From an uncultured Porphyromonadaceae bacterium (lineage in GTDB: Bacteria > Bacteroidota > Bacteroidia > Bacteroidales > Muribaculaceae), in assembly GCA_947177575.1 (NCBI GenBank), contig CAMWVA010000003.1, positions 1-64,000 of the forward strand: a DNA stretch of 64,000 nucleotides, given 5' to 3'. Shown here in pieces: positions 23,999 to 32,644 of the stretch. The stretch's first letter is position 1, and each line of letters opens with the position of its first letter. A program made the translations under genes and the position numbers. Below the pieces are notes generated by a model. The model worked only from the letters and a program-made list of their open reading frames with translations. It ran no database searches and was not told the origin of the DNA.

Positions 23999-25255
23999 CT
24001 ATTTCCCTGCTTCAGTTATATAGGAATCCTTGAAACCAAGGAAGTAAAGCACACCGTCAATACCGATAGTCGAAATGCTCTGTCCGGCCTCAGCCTTAAC
24101 CTTCGGCTTAGCATGGAAGGCTATACCAAGTCCGGCTTCCGAAAGCATCGGCAAGTCATTGGCTCCGTCACCTACAGCTATAGTCTGAGCAATGTTTATA
24201 TGCTCTACCTGTGCCAATAGGCGCAACAACTCCTTCTTACGCTGACCATCTACGATGTCACCGAGATACCGTCCGGTCAGTTTACCATCTTCACCGACTT
24301 CCAGTTCATTGGCATACACATAGTCAAAACCGAATTTCTGCTTCAGATATTCGCCGAAATATGTAAAGCCGCCTGATAGTATAGCTGTCTTATAACCTGA
24401 ACGTTTGAGTACTTCCATAAGACGTCCGAGTCCTTCAGTGATAGGTAGATTCTCGGCTATATCTTTCATTACCGACACATCAAGACCCTTCAGAAGCGCA
24501 ACACGCTCAGTAAAACTCTCGCGGAAGTCTATCTCACCACGCATGGCACGGGCGGTGATTTCGCGTACCTGTTCTCCTACACCGGCACGGTCAGCCAGTT
24601 CGTCTATAACCTCAGTGCCTATAAGTGTTGAGTCCATATCAAAGCATATAAGTCGGCGGCTGCGGCGGTAAATAGTATCTTCCTGCATAGAAATATCAAA
24701 ATCAAGCTCAGCAGCCGTATGCATCAGTTGCTGCTGCATCAGAGTACGGTCAGCGGGAGTACCGCGTACCGAAAACTCGATACAGCTCTTCGTAGCCGGT
24801 TGTTCGGCCTCATCAAGAGGCGGACGACCGGTCAGACGCCGTATGTTGTCAATGTTAAGTCCTTGTTCGGAGATAATACGCGCTGTGGCTGAGATCTGTT
24901 CTGCCGTCAGCTTCCGACCGAGTATAGTAATTACATAACGGTTCTTACCCTGACGCGATACCCACTGTTCATAGTCCTGTTCCGAGACTATGCTGAACTG
25001 TACCTGCACACCGAGGTCCTTGCTCTTGAACAATATCTCCTTCAATATGTCGCCGCTGCGCTTTGAATCTGTTTTAAACAGTATACCAAGAGAGAGATGA
25101 TGATGTATGTCGGCCTGACCCATATCAAGTATGGCGGCATCATGACGCGCAAGCACCTCAGTGAGGGCAGCCGTCAGTCCGGCACGGTCAGGACCGGAAA
25201 TATTTATGAGTATAAGTTCACGTTCACTCTGTGATTGTGTGGAATCCTGTGACAT
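23999..25255 (-). CDS. serB: Phosphoserine phosphatase with N-terminal ACT domains
   Basis: Last step of serine synthesis: hydrolyses O-phosphoserine. Two ACT-like regulatory domains fill residues 1 to about 180 (ISGPDRAGLTAALTEVLARH and the VITILGRKLTAEQISATARI segment). The HAD domain carries the nucleophile motif FDMDSTLIGTEVIDELA, the SGGFTYFG Ser motif, and GDGANDLPMLSEAGLGIAFHAKPKVK. At 418 residues it is the long ACT-containing form. The gene heads a pair with the patatin gene. An L-serine dehydratase gene lies 33 kb away at 58.8 kb. Confidence 0.95.
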   Translation of the reverse strand: MSQDSTQSQSERELILINISGPDRAGLTAALTEVLARHDAAILDMGQADIHHHLSLGILFKTDSKRSGDILKEILFKSKDLGVQVQFSIVSEQDYEQWVSRQGKNRYVITILGRKLTAEQISATARIISEQGLNIDNIRRLTGRPPLDEAEQPATKSCIEFSVRGTPADRTLMQQQLMHTAAELDFDISMQEDTIYRRSRRLICFDMDSTLIGTEVIDELADRAGVGEQVREITARAMRGEIDFRESFTERVALLKGLDVSVMKDIAENLPITEGLGRLMEVLKRSGYKTAILSGGFTYFGEYLKQKFGFDYVYANELEVGEDGKLTGRYLGDIVDGQRKKELLRLLAQVEHINIAQTIAVGDGANDLPMLSEAGLGIAFHAKPKVKAEAGQSISTIGIDGVLYFLGFKDSYITEAGK

Positions 25256-25363
25256 AGCAGTAAGATTTGAATTACGTTTTCTTAATACCTGCTCCGTTGA
25301 GGAGTTTTAAACTACAGACCTTAAGATTAGAGGCCGATGATGCAATATCATTAACAAAGCCTT

Positions 25364-26191
25364 TCACTTACGACTGTTTTTTTTCTTTTTTGTATCTTTC
25401 TTAGTACTGGATTTACCGGCTTTATCGTTTTTGGATTTAGGGGTAGAGACCTTACGTGTACGTGCTGATTTTTCCTGACGGGCTTTTACTACGGCTGCTT
25501 CAGGACGCAAACCGGCAACCTGTTCGGCACTGTCGGCATAATCAGCTTCGGCAGCCATACCGAAATATTTAGCTGCCTTAACAACGTTACGCTCCACACC
25601 CTTACCATCACGCAACATAGAAGCATAACGGTAAGCGCCTTCAGGACTGCCATGCTCGGCTGAACGCCAGTAGTATTCGGCTGCTATACGGTCATCCTGT
25701 AGCACACCTTGTCCTTGTTCGAACTGACGTCCGATATTTAGCATCGCCTTAGCGTGACCATTTGAAGCAGCCTTGCGAAACCAGTAAGACGACTGCTCAT
25801 AATTCTGACGCACCCCGTATCCATCACGAAACAGACATCCTATATCATACTGTGCTTCGCAATTACCTGCTTCCGAGGCCTTACCGAACCAACGCCAAGC
25901 TTCATTAAAATCACGTTCGGTACCTGTACCGGTCAGATAGCACAGCGCCACCATACGCATAGCCTCACTGTCTCCCTGATTCGCTTCACGGACATAGCGC
26001 CCGTAGTCAGCTGCATTCAACACCTGATCAGCAGGCTCAAGATTCTCGACCTTACTGTAATCTATGAAATTGGCATATTGCGACAGATCCGGATTCTGTG
26101 CCATAACCTCATCGGTGCCACACAGAGATAGGGACATTAATAGCAATAGAGTACAGTAACCACTACGAAGTATATTGTTGGTCTTTATCAT
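25364..26191 (-). CDS. Secreted Sel1-repeat protein
   Basis: 275 residues with a type I signal peptide ending DEVMAQ. Residues about 65-215 are four Sel1-like repeats, each an alpha-hairpin of about 36 residues (for example EAMRMVALCYLTGTGTERDFNEAWRWFGKA, shown by AxxxxGxxYxxGxGxxxxxxxAxxWxxKA spacing). Sel1 solenoids serve as protein-interaction scaffolds. The C-terminal 45 residues are Lys/Ser-rich (SKNDKAGKSSTKKDTKKKKN), probably disordered and possibly wall- or nucleic-acid-binding. Partners are unknown. It sits 108 bases upstream of serB and after a strong terminator. Confidence 0.88.
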   Translation of the reverse strand: MIKTNNILRSGYCTLLLLMSLSLCGTDEVMAQNPDLSQYANFIDYSKVENLEPADQVLNAADYGRYVREANQGDSEAMRMVALCYLTGTGTERDFNEAWRWFGKASEAGNCEAQYDIGCLFRDGYGVRQNYEQSSYWFRKAASNGHAKAMLNIGRQFEQGQGVLQDDRIAAEYYWRSAEHGSPEGAYRYASMLRDGKGVERNVVKAAKYFGMAAEADYADSAEQVAGLRPEAAVVKARQEKSARTRKVSTPKSKNDKAGKSSTKKDTKKKKNSRK

Positions 26192-26245
26192 TATTTTCTT
26201 TAGTCTTTTGTAATCTGATGTTTAGGAGTAACCGACGCATTAAGA

Positions 26246-26294
26246 CCGGACCCGGCCGTTCGTCTGTGTTCCGTCAGACGAGGGCCGGGTCCGG
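26246..26294 (-). terminator. Strong GC-rich hairpin after the DUF349 gene
   Basis: CCGGACCCGGCC and GGCCGGGTCCGG pair perfectly, with an inner CGTCTG/CAGACG stem. It lies 46 bases after the DUF349 stop. On the minus strand no long U-run follows. Confidence 0.7.
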
Positions 26295-26339
26295 AAGAAT
26301 TATCTTACTCTTTAATTTGTTGTGATGCCGGATAGCGGA

Positions 26340-28247
26340 TTACTTTTCATCACGTGCAGCCTGAGCAGCCTCACGGTCCATAGTCTTCACTTTGGCAGTG
26401 AGATCAGTTATCTCCTCTTTGAGACGGGCAATCTTACGCTCGAATTCGGCTACCATAGAATTACCGGCTTTCGACTTCACACTGAAGAAACCGAGATTAT
26501 TCTCAAGAGTCTGAAGTTCACCTTTCTTAGTTTCTATAGAACGCACAAGTCTGTCACGCTCGCTAAGAGGAGCACCGCCACGATCAGAACGGTTGCCGCC
26601 ACGGTTGTCATTACGTCCGCGACGGGAATCACGGCGCTGGTCGCGACGGTCAAGGCTATCGTAGAACTCATCACACAGACCACGATATTCATTATAGATT
26701 TCGTCCATCACTTTATGAGGTACAAAACCTATGCTTTTCCACTCTTCCTGAAGAGCGCGTACATCGGGGAGTACTTCACGACGGTTTTCAGTCTCAAGCA
26801 GCTCACGCAGACGTGCTATAATGTTGCGCTTGGCCTCAAGATTGGCGTTCTCTTCCTGATGCCGAGCATTGAAGGTCTTTTTACGCTCGCTGTAGAACTT
26901 ATTGCAAGCGGCATTGAAACGCTCCCACAGAGCTTCACCCTGCTTGCGGGCTATGTGACCGGTCTTCTTCCACTCGGCCTGCAATTCGGCCATAGCTTCT
27001 ACGTTTTTGCGGTCAGACACGTCGCTGAGCAGCGCCTCGGCACGTTCGATAAGTTCACGCTTCTTAGCTACATTAGCAGAGTTATCCTCACGGGCTTGCT
27101 TATAATATTCCGCCTTACGGGCGAAGAATGTGTCACAGGCCTGACGGAAACGTGCGAAAAGAGCTGTATTGGTCTTACGTGAAGCAAAACCGAGCTGACG
27201 CCAGCGTGTCTGTATATCTTTCACTGTAGCTGTGGCAGCATCCCATGCCTGATAACCCTGAAGGCTGTCAGGATTGATAGCCTCTACCTCAGCACACAGA
27301 GCCAGTTTGGCAGTCTCGTTGGCCTGTTCTTCGGCCTTACGTGTCTCGAAATAATCCTGATGACGTTTATTGATGACAGTCGAAGCCTTCTTGAACTGTT
27401 CCCATATCTCTTCACGTACTTCTTTGGCTACCGGGCCGGTCTCACGCCATGCCTCATGCAGAGTCTGAAGCTTACGGAAGGCGGCAATCACATCGGCCGC
27501 TTCGGTCAGAGCTTCGGCCTGTTCGATAAGGGCACGTTTTGCCTCAAGATTTTTCTTGAAGTCGAGGTCACGCAGCTCCTTGTTCATCTTCAGACGGTCA
27601 AAGAAAAGTTCTTCTACCTGCTGATAAGCCTTCCAGATTTCGGTTTCGTTAGTGGGAGGCACATCACCTACCTGACGGAATTCCTGCTGAAGTTCATGAA
27701 ACTTACTGAAGTGCAGATTGATGTTGTCTATGTCTTCGGCCAGGGTCTGCAGACGTGCGATGATGTCCTGTTTTTTCTCAAGATTGGCCTGACGGCGTTC
27801 AGCCTCCGCCTCCAGATATGCATTGCGTTTCTCGCGGAAGGCTGACAGCAATTCTTTCAGCTCGTTTTCCTTTGCATCAGGAGTAGCCGAGAATGTCTCG
27901 GGGGCATTGCCGGCTTCGACGTATGCCGCAAGCTCCTGATTGTCTTCGCGGTTGCGTATCAGGAAGAAAGCCTTTTTGATAGCGGCTACCTCGCGGTTGG
28001 CATCGGCACGGTCATTAGCCACAATACCACGCAGGGTCTCAATGAGTTCTTCTTTAGTCATGGAGTGAAGCTTAGGCAGCGATTCGGGCTGCTCTTCGAT
28101 GTTGTCGATAGCTTCGTCGGCTGCCTCAGCCATGTCAAGAGCGGGCGATGTGGTTTCTGCACATTCTTCTGCAACACACTCTTCTGCGGCAATTTCTGCA
28201 GCGGGGGTCTGGATCTCCTCAGGAGTCCTCAGTTCGTTGTCAGTCAT
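26340..28247 (-). CDS. DUF349-repeat protein
   Basis: 635-residue soluble, highly charged helical protein. At least five repeats of about 75 residues carry the DUF349 pattern: a Trp-rich helix such as FRKLQTLHEAWRETGP or LQAEWKKTGHIARKQGEALW, followed by ERFNAACNKFYSERK. The N-terminal 60 residues are acidic and low in complexity. The C-terminus has an Arg/Gly/Asn-rich stretch (RRGRNDNRGGNRSDRGG) like RNA-binding tails, then a coiled coil. DUF349 proteins are widespread in Bacteroidota and actinobacteria with no settled function; the tail hints at nucleic-acid contact. It lies downstream of the cyclophilin gene. Confidence 0.9.
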   Translation of the reverse strand: MTDNELRTPEEIQTPAAEIAAEECVAEECAETTSPALDMAEAADEAIDNIEEQPESLPKLHSMTKEELIETLRGIVANDRADANREVAAIKKAFFLIRNREDNQELAAYVEAGNAPETFSATPDAKENELKELLSAFREKRNAYLEAEAERRQANLEKKQDIIARLQTLAEDIDNINLHFSKFHELQQEFRQVGDVPPTNETEIWKAYQQVEELFFDRLKMNKELRDLDFKKNLEAKRALIEQAEALTEAADVIAAFRKLQTLHEAWRETGPVAKEVREEIWEQFKKASTVINKRHQDYFETRKAEEQANETAKLALCAEVEAINPDSLQGYQAWDAATATVKDIQTRWRQLGFASRKTNTALFARFRQACDTFFARKAEYYKQAREDNSANVAKKRELIERAEALLSDVSDRKNVEAMAELQAEWKKTGHIARKQGEALWERFNAACNKFYSERKKTFNARHQEENANLEAKRNIIARLRELLETENRREVLPDVRALQEEWKSIGFVPHKVMDEIYNEYRGLCDEFYDSLDRRDQRRDSRRGRNDNRGGNRSDRGGAPLSERDRLVRSIETKKGELQTLENNLGFFSVKSKAGNSMVAEFERKIARLKEEITDLTAKVKTMDREAAQAARDEK

Positions 28248-28371
28248 ATCTGGGAGTTAGAGTTATGGCGCCTGCGTCCGGTACAGACTCTCTCCGTGAG
28301 TCCTCCCGGCGGAACCGCGCCGGCGCTTTGGGTCTTATTGGTTTGTTGTTCTGTTGTGTTATGAGCTACTA

Positions 28372-29214
28372 TCATTTATCAAGTATAGTAGCCTTGATTA
28401 TACGTACATCTTCGAGCGGGCGGTCTGAACTGTCAGTCTCTGTCTGCTGTATACGGTCTATTACGTCCATACCTTCTATTACCTCACCGAAGACAGTGTA
28501 GGCACCGTCAAGATGCGGTGCTCCGCCTTCGGTGGTATATACGTCGATAACCTCCTGAGGTATGGATTGCACCGGTGCGTTCTGTTCGGTGTCAGCTATG
28601 AGGCGCTGACGAAGTGCATCGAGGCCTTCCTTATCACCGGCACGCTGCAGCATGTCTATCTCTTCCTGATGCTGCTGACATAGCTGACGGAAATAAGACT
28701 GAAACTGAGCCTGCTTCTGACGTTCCTGCATAGCTTCCATCTCACGTGCGCTGTAAGTACGGCCGGTCACAATATAAAACTGTGAACCTGACGAACGCCT
28801 TTCGGGGTTGACATTATCGCCTGTACGCGCAGCAGCCAGTGCACCTCGGCGATTGAAATGACGCGGATATTCTATCTCGGCCGGTATTGTGTAATCGGGC
28901 GAGCCGGCTCCGAGCCGCTGGCCCGGTTTTGCCTCACGCGAGTCGGGGTCGCCTGTCTGCACCATAAAATCCTTGATGACGCGGTGAAACAGCAGCCCGT
29001 CATAATAGCCTTCTGTCACAAGCTTCACGAAATTATCGCGATGCTGCGGGGTATCGTCATAGAGCATCACCTTCACCGGACCCTCAGTCGTAAGCAACTC
29101 GACTACGGGGCCTGCCTTAGAGGTTGGAGTTGTCATGTTGGGTGTGACTTGTTGTGCCAGCTCGCTCATTACGGCGACAGCCAGCAGGGTGATTATTAAA
29201 AATAACTGTCTCAT
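28372..29214 (-). CDS. Secreted cyclophilin-type peptidyl-prolyl isomerase
   Basis: Periplasmic folding helper that isomerises X-Pro bonds. The 280 residues start with a signal peptide (MRQLFLIITLLAVAVMS). The cyclophilin fold has NFVKLVTEGYYDGLLFHRVI, DFMVQTGDPD, the GSQFYIVTG core and VFGEVIEGMDVID. An insertion of about 70 helical residues (YSAREMEAMQERQKQAQ to RLIADTEQNAP, about 165-230) splits the domain, as in several Bacteroidales homologues. It lies 50 bases after the 29265 gene and 124 before DUF349. Confidence 0.92.
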   Translation of the reverse strand: MRQLFLIITLLAVAVMSELAQQVTPNMTTPTSKAGPVVELLTTEGPVKVMLYDDTPQHRDNFVKLVTEGYYDGLLFHRVIKDFMVQTGDPDSREAKPGQRLGAGSPDYTIPAEIEYPRHFNRRGALAAARTGDNVNPERRSSGSQFYIVTGRTYSAREMEAMQERQKQAQFQSYFRQLCQQHQEEIDMLQRAGDKEGLDALRQRLIADTEQNAPVQSIPQEVIDVYTTEGGAPHLDGAYTVFGEVIEGMDVIDRIQQTETDSSDRPLEDVRIIKATILDK

Positions 29215-29264
29215 TACTTTGTTCTATTGGTATATTACGACACAGGCCGCTGTGTTTTTAGCAC

Positions 29265-29636
29265 TTAGGACGGACGTTCGTAGATGCGCTTATAGATACG
29301 GCGGAAATTGTCGTCACTGGCACGTAATTCCTCGGCACGTTCCATATAATCGGCACCCCATATAGCTTCAAGCAGCGAACCTATGTAACGACGCTCACGG
29401 TCCTTGTCAATAGCCCCTTCTATAAGAAGAGGTAGCCACGGCTCGTAGCGTTCATAGTCCATCGCACTCAGAAAACGAGCGCTACTGGCCAGAAACTGAC
29501 CTGTAGTGTCCACTTTGCGTAGATTGGCGACAAGGGCGTCCATCTCTGCATCACAGCTGTTACTGTTGTTGACGATATATTCGTATGTTTCCATACCGTC
29601 AGGGTCGTTTTCTAATATCTTTTGTAGGTCGTTCAT
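29265..29636 (-). CDS. Conserved-looking protein of unknown function
   Basis: 123 residues from MNDLQKILENDPDG. A longer frame begins at 29672, but that ATG lies just upstream of a TACATTTG promoter element (29667-29660), so the inner start is right. The chain is all-helical, acidic at the N-terminus and Arg-rich at the C-terminus (DDNFRRIYKRIYERPS), with no signal or membrane segment. The spacing of hydrophobic residues suggests helical repeats. No family is recognised. It precedes the cyclophilin gene with a 50-base gap and is divergent from the kinase-like gene. Confidence 0.7.
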   Translation of the reverse strand: MNDLQKILENDPDGMETYEYIVNNSNSCDAEMDALVANLRKVDTTGQFLASSARFLSAMDYERYEPWLPLLIEGAIDKDRERRYIGSLLEAIWGADYMERAEELRASDDNFRRIYKRIYERPS

Positions 29637-29659
29637 TTTTGCGGTTAGATAATAATCTG

Positions 29660-29667
29660 CAAATGTA
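29660..29667 (-). promoter_or_regulatory. -7 element for the 29265-29636 gene
   Basis: TACATTTG followed by CAG is a full -7 match on the minus strand, 24 bases before the chosen ATG. It decides the start against the upstream ATG. Confidence 0.55.
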
Positions 29668-29752
29668 GGCATATTTGTGAAATTATTAATATTTTTCGGT
29701 TTATTTTTTGCTTACATTACCCCAAAGTCTTTAATATTTGCCCCTTTTTTAT

Positions 29753-29760
29753 TAATTTTG
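29753..29760 (+). promoter_or_regulatory. -7 element for the cytidylate-kinase-like gene
   Basis: TAATTTTG followed by CAG, a full match, about 85 bases before the chosen start. The -33 position is not convincing. Confidence 0.5.
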
Positions 29761-29842
29761 CAGAGTTTTAAGGTCATCTAAGCCCCTACGGAGGCTCTCA
29801 GGACCACTCTTACAATTAATGATTTTTCCTCTCAATAAAGAT

Positions 29843-30481
29843 ATGGATAATCCGAAATTTGCTATAGTCGTAGGTCGCCAGTATGGTGCCGGCGCCAGAC
29901 GTCTGGCTTCCGAGCTGGCCCGACGTCTCGGAGCTTCCTATTACGATAAGGAACTGCTTGATGAGGCGGCCAAGCGTCTGGGCTATGATCTGAGCCTATT
30001 CTCAGCAGCCGACGAACGACGGCCTTCTATGCTGCGAGGTATGTGGCTGCATGGTTTCGGCATGGGAGGTAATACCGACGCATTGTCAGGCGAGACACTT
30101 TTTCAGGTGCAAGCCGATGTGTTACGTGATATCGCCGAGCGCGACAACTGCGTTATCGTAGGACGTGCTGCCGACTATGTGCTACGGCATCACCCTAATA
30201 TGGTAAGTATTTTTCTACATGCTCCGGCAGAGCATAGAGCAGCAAACATCGTAGCCCGTGGCGAGTGCCGTAATCTGACAGATGCTGCTGATATGGCTCG
30301 ACGTCATGACCGCCGCCGCGAAGAATTTTATAATTACTTCACAGGAAGTCACCGCTGGGGACGCGCACATAACTATGACCTTACTCTTGATGCCTCACGT
30401 ATCGACCCTGATACCCTGACAGAGATTGTCATGGCTTATCTCACTGCCCGAGGCATAAAACCCGTAGAAAGCAAAAACTAA
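29843..30481 (+). CDS. Cytidylate kinase-like family protein
   Basis: 212 residues from MDNPKFAIVVGRQYG; an earlier in-frame ATG at 29819 is possible. The protein belongs to the cytidylate-kinase-2 family of P-loop proteins, in which the usual GxxGxGKS loop is altered to GRQYGAGARRLASELARRLG. YYDKELLDEAAKRLG and CVIVGRAADYVLRHHPN follow, and a late NYDLTLDASRIDPD is typical of the nucleotide-kinase C-terminus. Activity on CMP is not demonstrated for this branch. It is followed directly by the RNase P RNA gene. Confidence 0.85.
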   Translation: MDNPKFAIVVGRQYGAGARRLASELARRLGASYYDKELLDEAAKRLGYDLSLFSAADERRPSMLRGMWLHGFGMGGNTDALSGETLFQVQADVLRDIAERDNCVIVGRAADYVLRHHPNMVSIFLHAPAEHRAANIVARGECRNLTDAADMARRHDRRREEFYNYFTGSHRWGRAHNYDLTLDASRIDPDTLTEIVMAYLTARGIKPVESKN

Positions 30482-30501
30482 GCTCTAATATAAATAAATA
30501 T

Positions 30502-30882
30502 AGGCAGAGGTGCGGTCTGTCGCTTGCCGTCATTATATGCGGCAAGAGGAAAGTCCGGGCAACTCAGAGCAGCGTGTTTCCTAACCGGAAGCCGGGGGCG
30601 ACCCCGGGGATAAGTGACAGAAAACAACCGCCGTGCTCCTACTATCGGACACGGTAAGGGTGAAAAGGCGGGGTAAGAGCCCACCGGCCTGGCTGGTGAC
30701 AGTCGGGGCCGCACATCCCACGTGTTGCAAGGCCAAATATACCGGCAGTTAAGGATTGCTCGTCCATTGCCGGGGGGTAGGCTGCTTGAACCGGCTGGCA
30801 ACAGTCGGTCTGGATAAATGACAGACACCGTCGGCTCGTTTTGAAGTCATCGGTACATAACCCGGCTTACAACATCTCTGCT
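30502..30882 (+). ncRNA. rnpB: RNase P RNA (bacterial class A)
   Basis: Catalytic RNA of RNase P, which trims tRNA 5' ends. The conserved core is present: GAGGAAAGTCCGGGC (30545-30559), GATAAGTGACAGAAAA near 30612, GGTAAGGGTGAAAAGGC then GGTAAGAGCCCACC near 30655-30686, and a 3' end with GTACATAACCCGGCTTAC. The 5' GGCAGAG pairs with CTCTGC at 30876-30881 as helix P1. It starts about 20 bases after the kinase-like stop. End points are from the P1 pairing and are good to a few bases. Confidence 0.95.
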
Positions 30883-30887
30883 TTTTT

Positions 30888-30929
30888 AACAACGGTTCAT
30901 ATCCAAATGATATGGACCGTTGTTTCTTA
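30888..30929 (+). terminator. Terminator after rnpB
   Basis: AACAACGG and CCGTTGTT with CATATC/GATATG inside form a hairpin of about 15 bp with one mismatch, followed by TCTTATATAT. It ends the RNase P transcript before the YihY gene. Confidence 0.75.
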
Positions 30930-30985
30930 TATATGAAGTCTCCTCATTTTTCCTACTGCTTTAATTTTATTCCTATTCCGCCACT

Positions 30986-32392
30986 ATGAAACAATCTAAC
31001 GGTAAAAAAGACAAACCCTCTCTTTTCAGCCGCCTTTATGACAAGGCAATGGCTTTCTATGAATACTGCACCGTCGGGGTGTGGCGTTCATCACGACGCT
31101 CCTTCAGCGTCACTGTTATAAAGACCGCCGGGCTGTCAGTACGCTCTTTTCTCGACCGAGGCCTGCAGGATAAGTCTACTTCACTTACTTACAATACAGT
31201 GCTGGCTATCGTGCCGGCCTTAGCTCTGGTTTTCGCAATATGCCGGGGATTCGGATTTCAGAATCTTCTGGCCGAAACGCTGCGACAATATATTCCCGGG
31301 CAGGAAAAGGCTGTCGATACGGCTCTGTCATTCGTAGACTCTTACCTCAATCAGGCCTCACAAGGCATATTTGTAGGTATTGGTTTGGTAATGCTGCTAT
31401 GGACTCTCATATCACTGCTGTCAAACATCGAAGAAGCCTTCAACAATATATGGGCTATCAAGCGTGACCGTACTTTCTTCCAGAAAGTCACCGACTACAT
31501 TTCGCTTTGTCTTATAGTACCTATACTTTTGATATGTTCTTCAGGTCTGTCGATTTTTATGTCTACCACTCTGCAGGAGAAGCTTCATCTCTCCTTTCTC
31601 ACACCGCTGATAAACATAGCTCTCGAACTTTCGCCTTTAGTTATGGTATGGCTTGCTTTCTCACTTAGTTATCTGCTTATTCCGAATACCAAAGTGGAAT
31701 TTAAGTGTGCAGCCATATCGGGAGCTATATGTGCCATAATGTTCCAGATACTACAGCTGTTATTTGTCAACGGTCAGATTTATGTGGCTAAATATAATGC
31801 TATATATGGTTCGTTCTCTTTCCTGCCCCTTTTGCTGATATGGCTCCAGCTCTCATGGCTTATACTGCTGTTCGGGTGTGTACTGACCTATTCGCTCCAA
31901 AATGTATTTGCATTTAATTATCTCGGACAGGTATCTGAAATCAGTCCTTCCTACATGCGTCAGATTACGATAGCCGTCACAACCATAATAGTGCAGCGCT
32001 TCAATAATGGTCTTGCTCCGATGAGCCGCAACGATATTTCGACAGCATACGGTATACCGGTACGTCTGGTAGGCTACATCTGCGACCGCCTTAAAAAAGT
32101 CGGTCTGGTAAATTTCGTACTGCTTAAAGACGATATTCTTGGTATGACTCCTGCCATAGAGCCTGATAAATTTACCATAGGTTCCGTATTCCAGGCACTC
32201 GACAATAATGGAGACAGTGATTTTATTCCTGACTTCAATGAGCTTTATGCACCGATGATTAAGGCTACCACATCTACAACGGAGCTTTTCTATGACGCCG
32301 GTGACGATGTAAAACTGGTATCGTTGCCATTGCCGACACCTGCACAGGTAACCGAGATACGCCAGCGTCAGACTTCGGATACTGCTTCGTGA
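30986..32392 (+). CDS. YihY/UPF0761 family inner-membrane protein
   Basis: 468 residues. The first 320 form the YihY (formerly RNase BN/BrkB) domain with about six transmembrane helices: LDRGLQDKSTSLTYNTVLAIVPALALVFAI, LLSNIEEAFNNIW, PNTKVEFKCAAISGAICAIMF and NAIYGSFSFLPLLLIWLQLSW. A soluble C-terminal part (about 325-468) resembles a winged helix (MSRNDISTAYGIPVRLVGYICDRL) and is usual in Bacteroidales members. The family function is unknown; the RNase BN label is known to be wrong. It lies alone between the rnpB terminator and the glycogen operon promoter. Confidence 0.9.
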   Translation: MKQSNGKKDKPSLFSRLYDKAMAFYEYCTVGVWRSSRRSFSVTVIKTAGLSVRSFLDRGLQDKSTSLTYNTVLAIVPALALVFAICRGFGFQNLLAETLRQYIPGQEKAVDTALSFVDSYLNQASQGIFVGIGLVMLLWTLISLLSNIEEAFNNIWAIKRDRTFFQKVTDYISLCLIVPILLICSSGLSIFMSTTLQEKLHLSFLTPLINIALELSPLVMVWLAFSLSYLLIPNTKVEFKCAAISGAICAIMFQILQLLFVNGQIYVAKYNAIYGSFSFLPLLLIWLQLSWLILLFGCVLTYSLQNVFAFNYLGQVSEISPSYMRQITIAVTTIIVQRFNNGLAPMSRNDISTAYGIPVRLVGYICDRLKKVGLVNFVLLKDDILGMTPAIEPDKFTIGSVFQALDNNGDSDFIPDFNELYAPMIKATTSTTELFYDAGDDVKLVSLPLPTPAQVTEIRQRQTSDTAS

Positions 32393-32497
32393 TGTCCTAC
32401 ATACGTTGCATCTCAGCAAAGATATGTTGCACCTCATCGTGACTGCAAAATTATTTTTATTTTTTAGAGCATGTTTTCAGTTTTTCTTTTGAATTAG

Positions 32498-32529
32498 TTT
32501 GCCTCGTTCAAAAGTTTCAACTATCTTTG
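32498..32529 (+). promoter_or_regulatory. Promoter of the glycogen/alpha-glucan operon
   Basis: TTTG (32498-32501), exactly 20 bases, then TATCTTTG (32522-32529): a complete match to the Bacteroidota -33/-7 promoter. The leader to the debranching-enzyme start is about 110 bases and shows no clear riboswitch. Confidence 0.85.
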
Positions 32530-32644
32530 TGACAATCTTCTCAAACAATGATAAAGCGAATCCAAGATTAATACATGCCTCCCCTCCTGCATGGATCCGT
32601 TCAACTTCCCTTGAAAAACGAAATCTTTTATAATAGAAACCTCC

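Noticed and set aside
26322-27182. Long plus-strand frame of 286 codons
   Set aside because: It mirrors the DUF349 gene on the other strand and has no protein-like features; a shadow of a repetitive gene.
30478-30828. Minus-strand frame of 116 codons
   Set aside because: Lies entirely opposite the RNase P RNA gene.
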